Shown: positions 63,672 to 64,000 of the stretch, piece after piece
Position numbering within the stretch: the first letter of the stretch is position 1
Layout of the letters: each line of letters opens with the position of its first letter
DNA from: Massilia sp. CF038
Lineage (GTDB): Bacteria > Pseudomonadota > Gammaproteobacteria > Burkholderiales > Burkholderiaceae_D
Length of the DNA: 64,000 nt
Direction: 5' to 3'
NCBI RefSeq assembly: GCF_900129765.1
Contig: NZ_FQWU01000002.1
Location: 310,001 to 374,000, forward strand
Notes under the pieces: generated by a model
The model's input: the letters and a program-made list of their open reading frames with translations, nothing else
Told to the model about the DNA's origin: nothing
The model's database searches: none
Position numbers and translations under genes: made by a program

Positions 63672-64000
63672 TCAGTCGAACTGCTTCTTGAATTCGTCAA
63701 ACTGCGCCTTGAGCGATGCAACCTCGCTGCGCAAGGCCGCCACTTCCTGCTCCAGCTGCCCTACCCGGCTGCCTTGCGCCGATGGCGAGGCGCTACCGAA
63801 GGAGGATTCCTGCTGCGCCAGTGCCGCATCGCCGCCGAGTAATTGCCCGTAACGGGGTTCCTTGGTGCCAGGTGCCAGTGCCAGACGCGCCACGATGGGC
63901 GGATATTTGTCGATCAAAAACTGCAGGCAGGCTTCCACATCGGCCACGGATTTGAATTCGTGCAGGCGACCGCTGCGGGTGCGAATCTCGCCGGCAGTTT
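63672..64000 (-). CDS. yceH: YceH family protein (UPF0502/DUF480), C-terminal part
   Basis: The frame is open to the window end, so the start lies beyond 64000. Visible are the second winged-helix part (TAGEIRTRSGRLHEF) and LIDKYPPIVARLALAPGTKEPRYGQLL, the DUF480 signature. A C-terminal coiled coil follows (QLEQEVAALRSEVASLKAQF). The function of YceH is not established; winged helices suggest DNA or protein binding. Confidence 0.9.
   Translation of the reverse strand, partial: TAGEIRTRSGRLHEFKSVADVEACLQFLIDKYPPIVARLALAPGTKEPRYGQLLGGDAALAQQESSFGSASPSAQGSRVGQLEQEVAALRSEVASLKAQFDEFKKQFD

Overview
The window looks like a chromosome segment of a GC-rich betaproteobacterium in the Burkholderiales, most likely Oxalobacteraceae (Massilia/Duganella/Janthinobacterium type). 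This is an inference from protein content: an FNR-linked ccoNOQP-GH cluster with hemN, the accA-tilS-lysC and cysS blocks, YceH, and many hybrid histidine kinases. No rRNA or marker alignment was available to confirm it. The window opens inside a chemoreceptor gene and closes inside yceH.

Layout. 1-3.2 kb: chemoreceptor 3' part, DJ-1/PfpI protein divergent from a LysR regulator, tRNA-Arg(ACG). 3.2-19 kb: a signalling block with a CHASE8-type hybrid kinase coupled to YfiR, a PAS-REC protein, a PAS/GAF hybrid kinase, a REC-GGDEF protein, a REC-kinase-REC protein, a DesK/NarX-type kinase, and a LytS/LytTR pair. A type II NADH dehydrogenase and a few small proteins are interspersed. 19-36 kb: rhlE, fnr, then the microaerobic respiration block on the minus strand (hemN-safE-ccoI-ccoS, ccoNOQP-G-H and a small membrane protein), a 893-aa acyl-CoA synthetase/GNAT fusion and a universal stress protein. 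Three FNR boxes sit here. Three minus-strand promoters share the same box-to--10 geometry, so the block reads as one oxygen-controlled regulon next to its own regulator.

36-49 kb: an alpha/beta hydrolase, two hypothetical genes, a NagX-like membrane acyltransferase paired with a GH18 chitinase, a 1457-aa MASE1/CHASE hybrid kinase with its own receiver protein, an uncharacterised three-gene lipoprotein operon, an AraC regulator and a solitary NuoB paralogue. 49-52 kb is a scarred region: a REP/MITE-like palindrome, an OmpA 3' remnant, a frameshifted LysR gene divergent from a RidA gene, and a chain of perfect hairpins next to a truncated tRNA-Ser end facing an intact tRNA-Ser(GCU). 52-64 kb is mostly housekeeping: lysC, tilS, accA, a 3-methyladenine glycosylase, cysS, two tandem cyclophilins, lpxH, then a GntR/ABC-transporter operon with a leader ORF, a membrane protein and yceH.

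The least explained items are two candidate small RNAs, at about 6.3 and 44.9 kb. They share a -10 region and a predicted 5' end but differ in their bodies. The hairpin chain beside tRNA-Ser and the lipoprotein operon are also unexplained. No CRISPR array, prophage or complete insertion sequence was seen.
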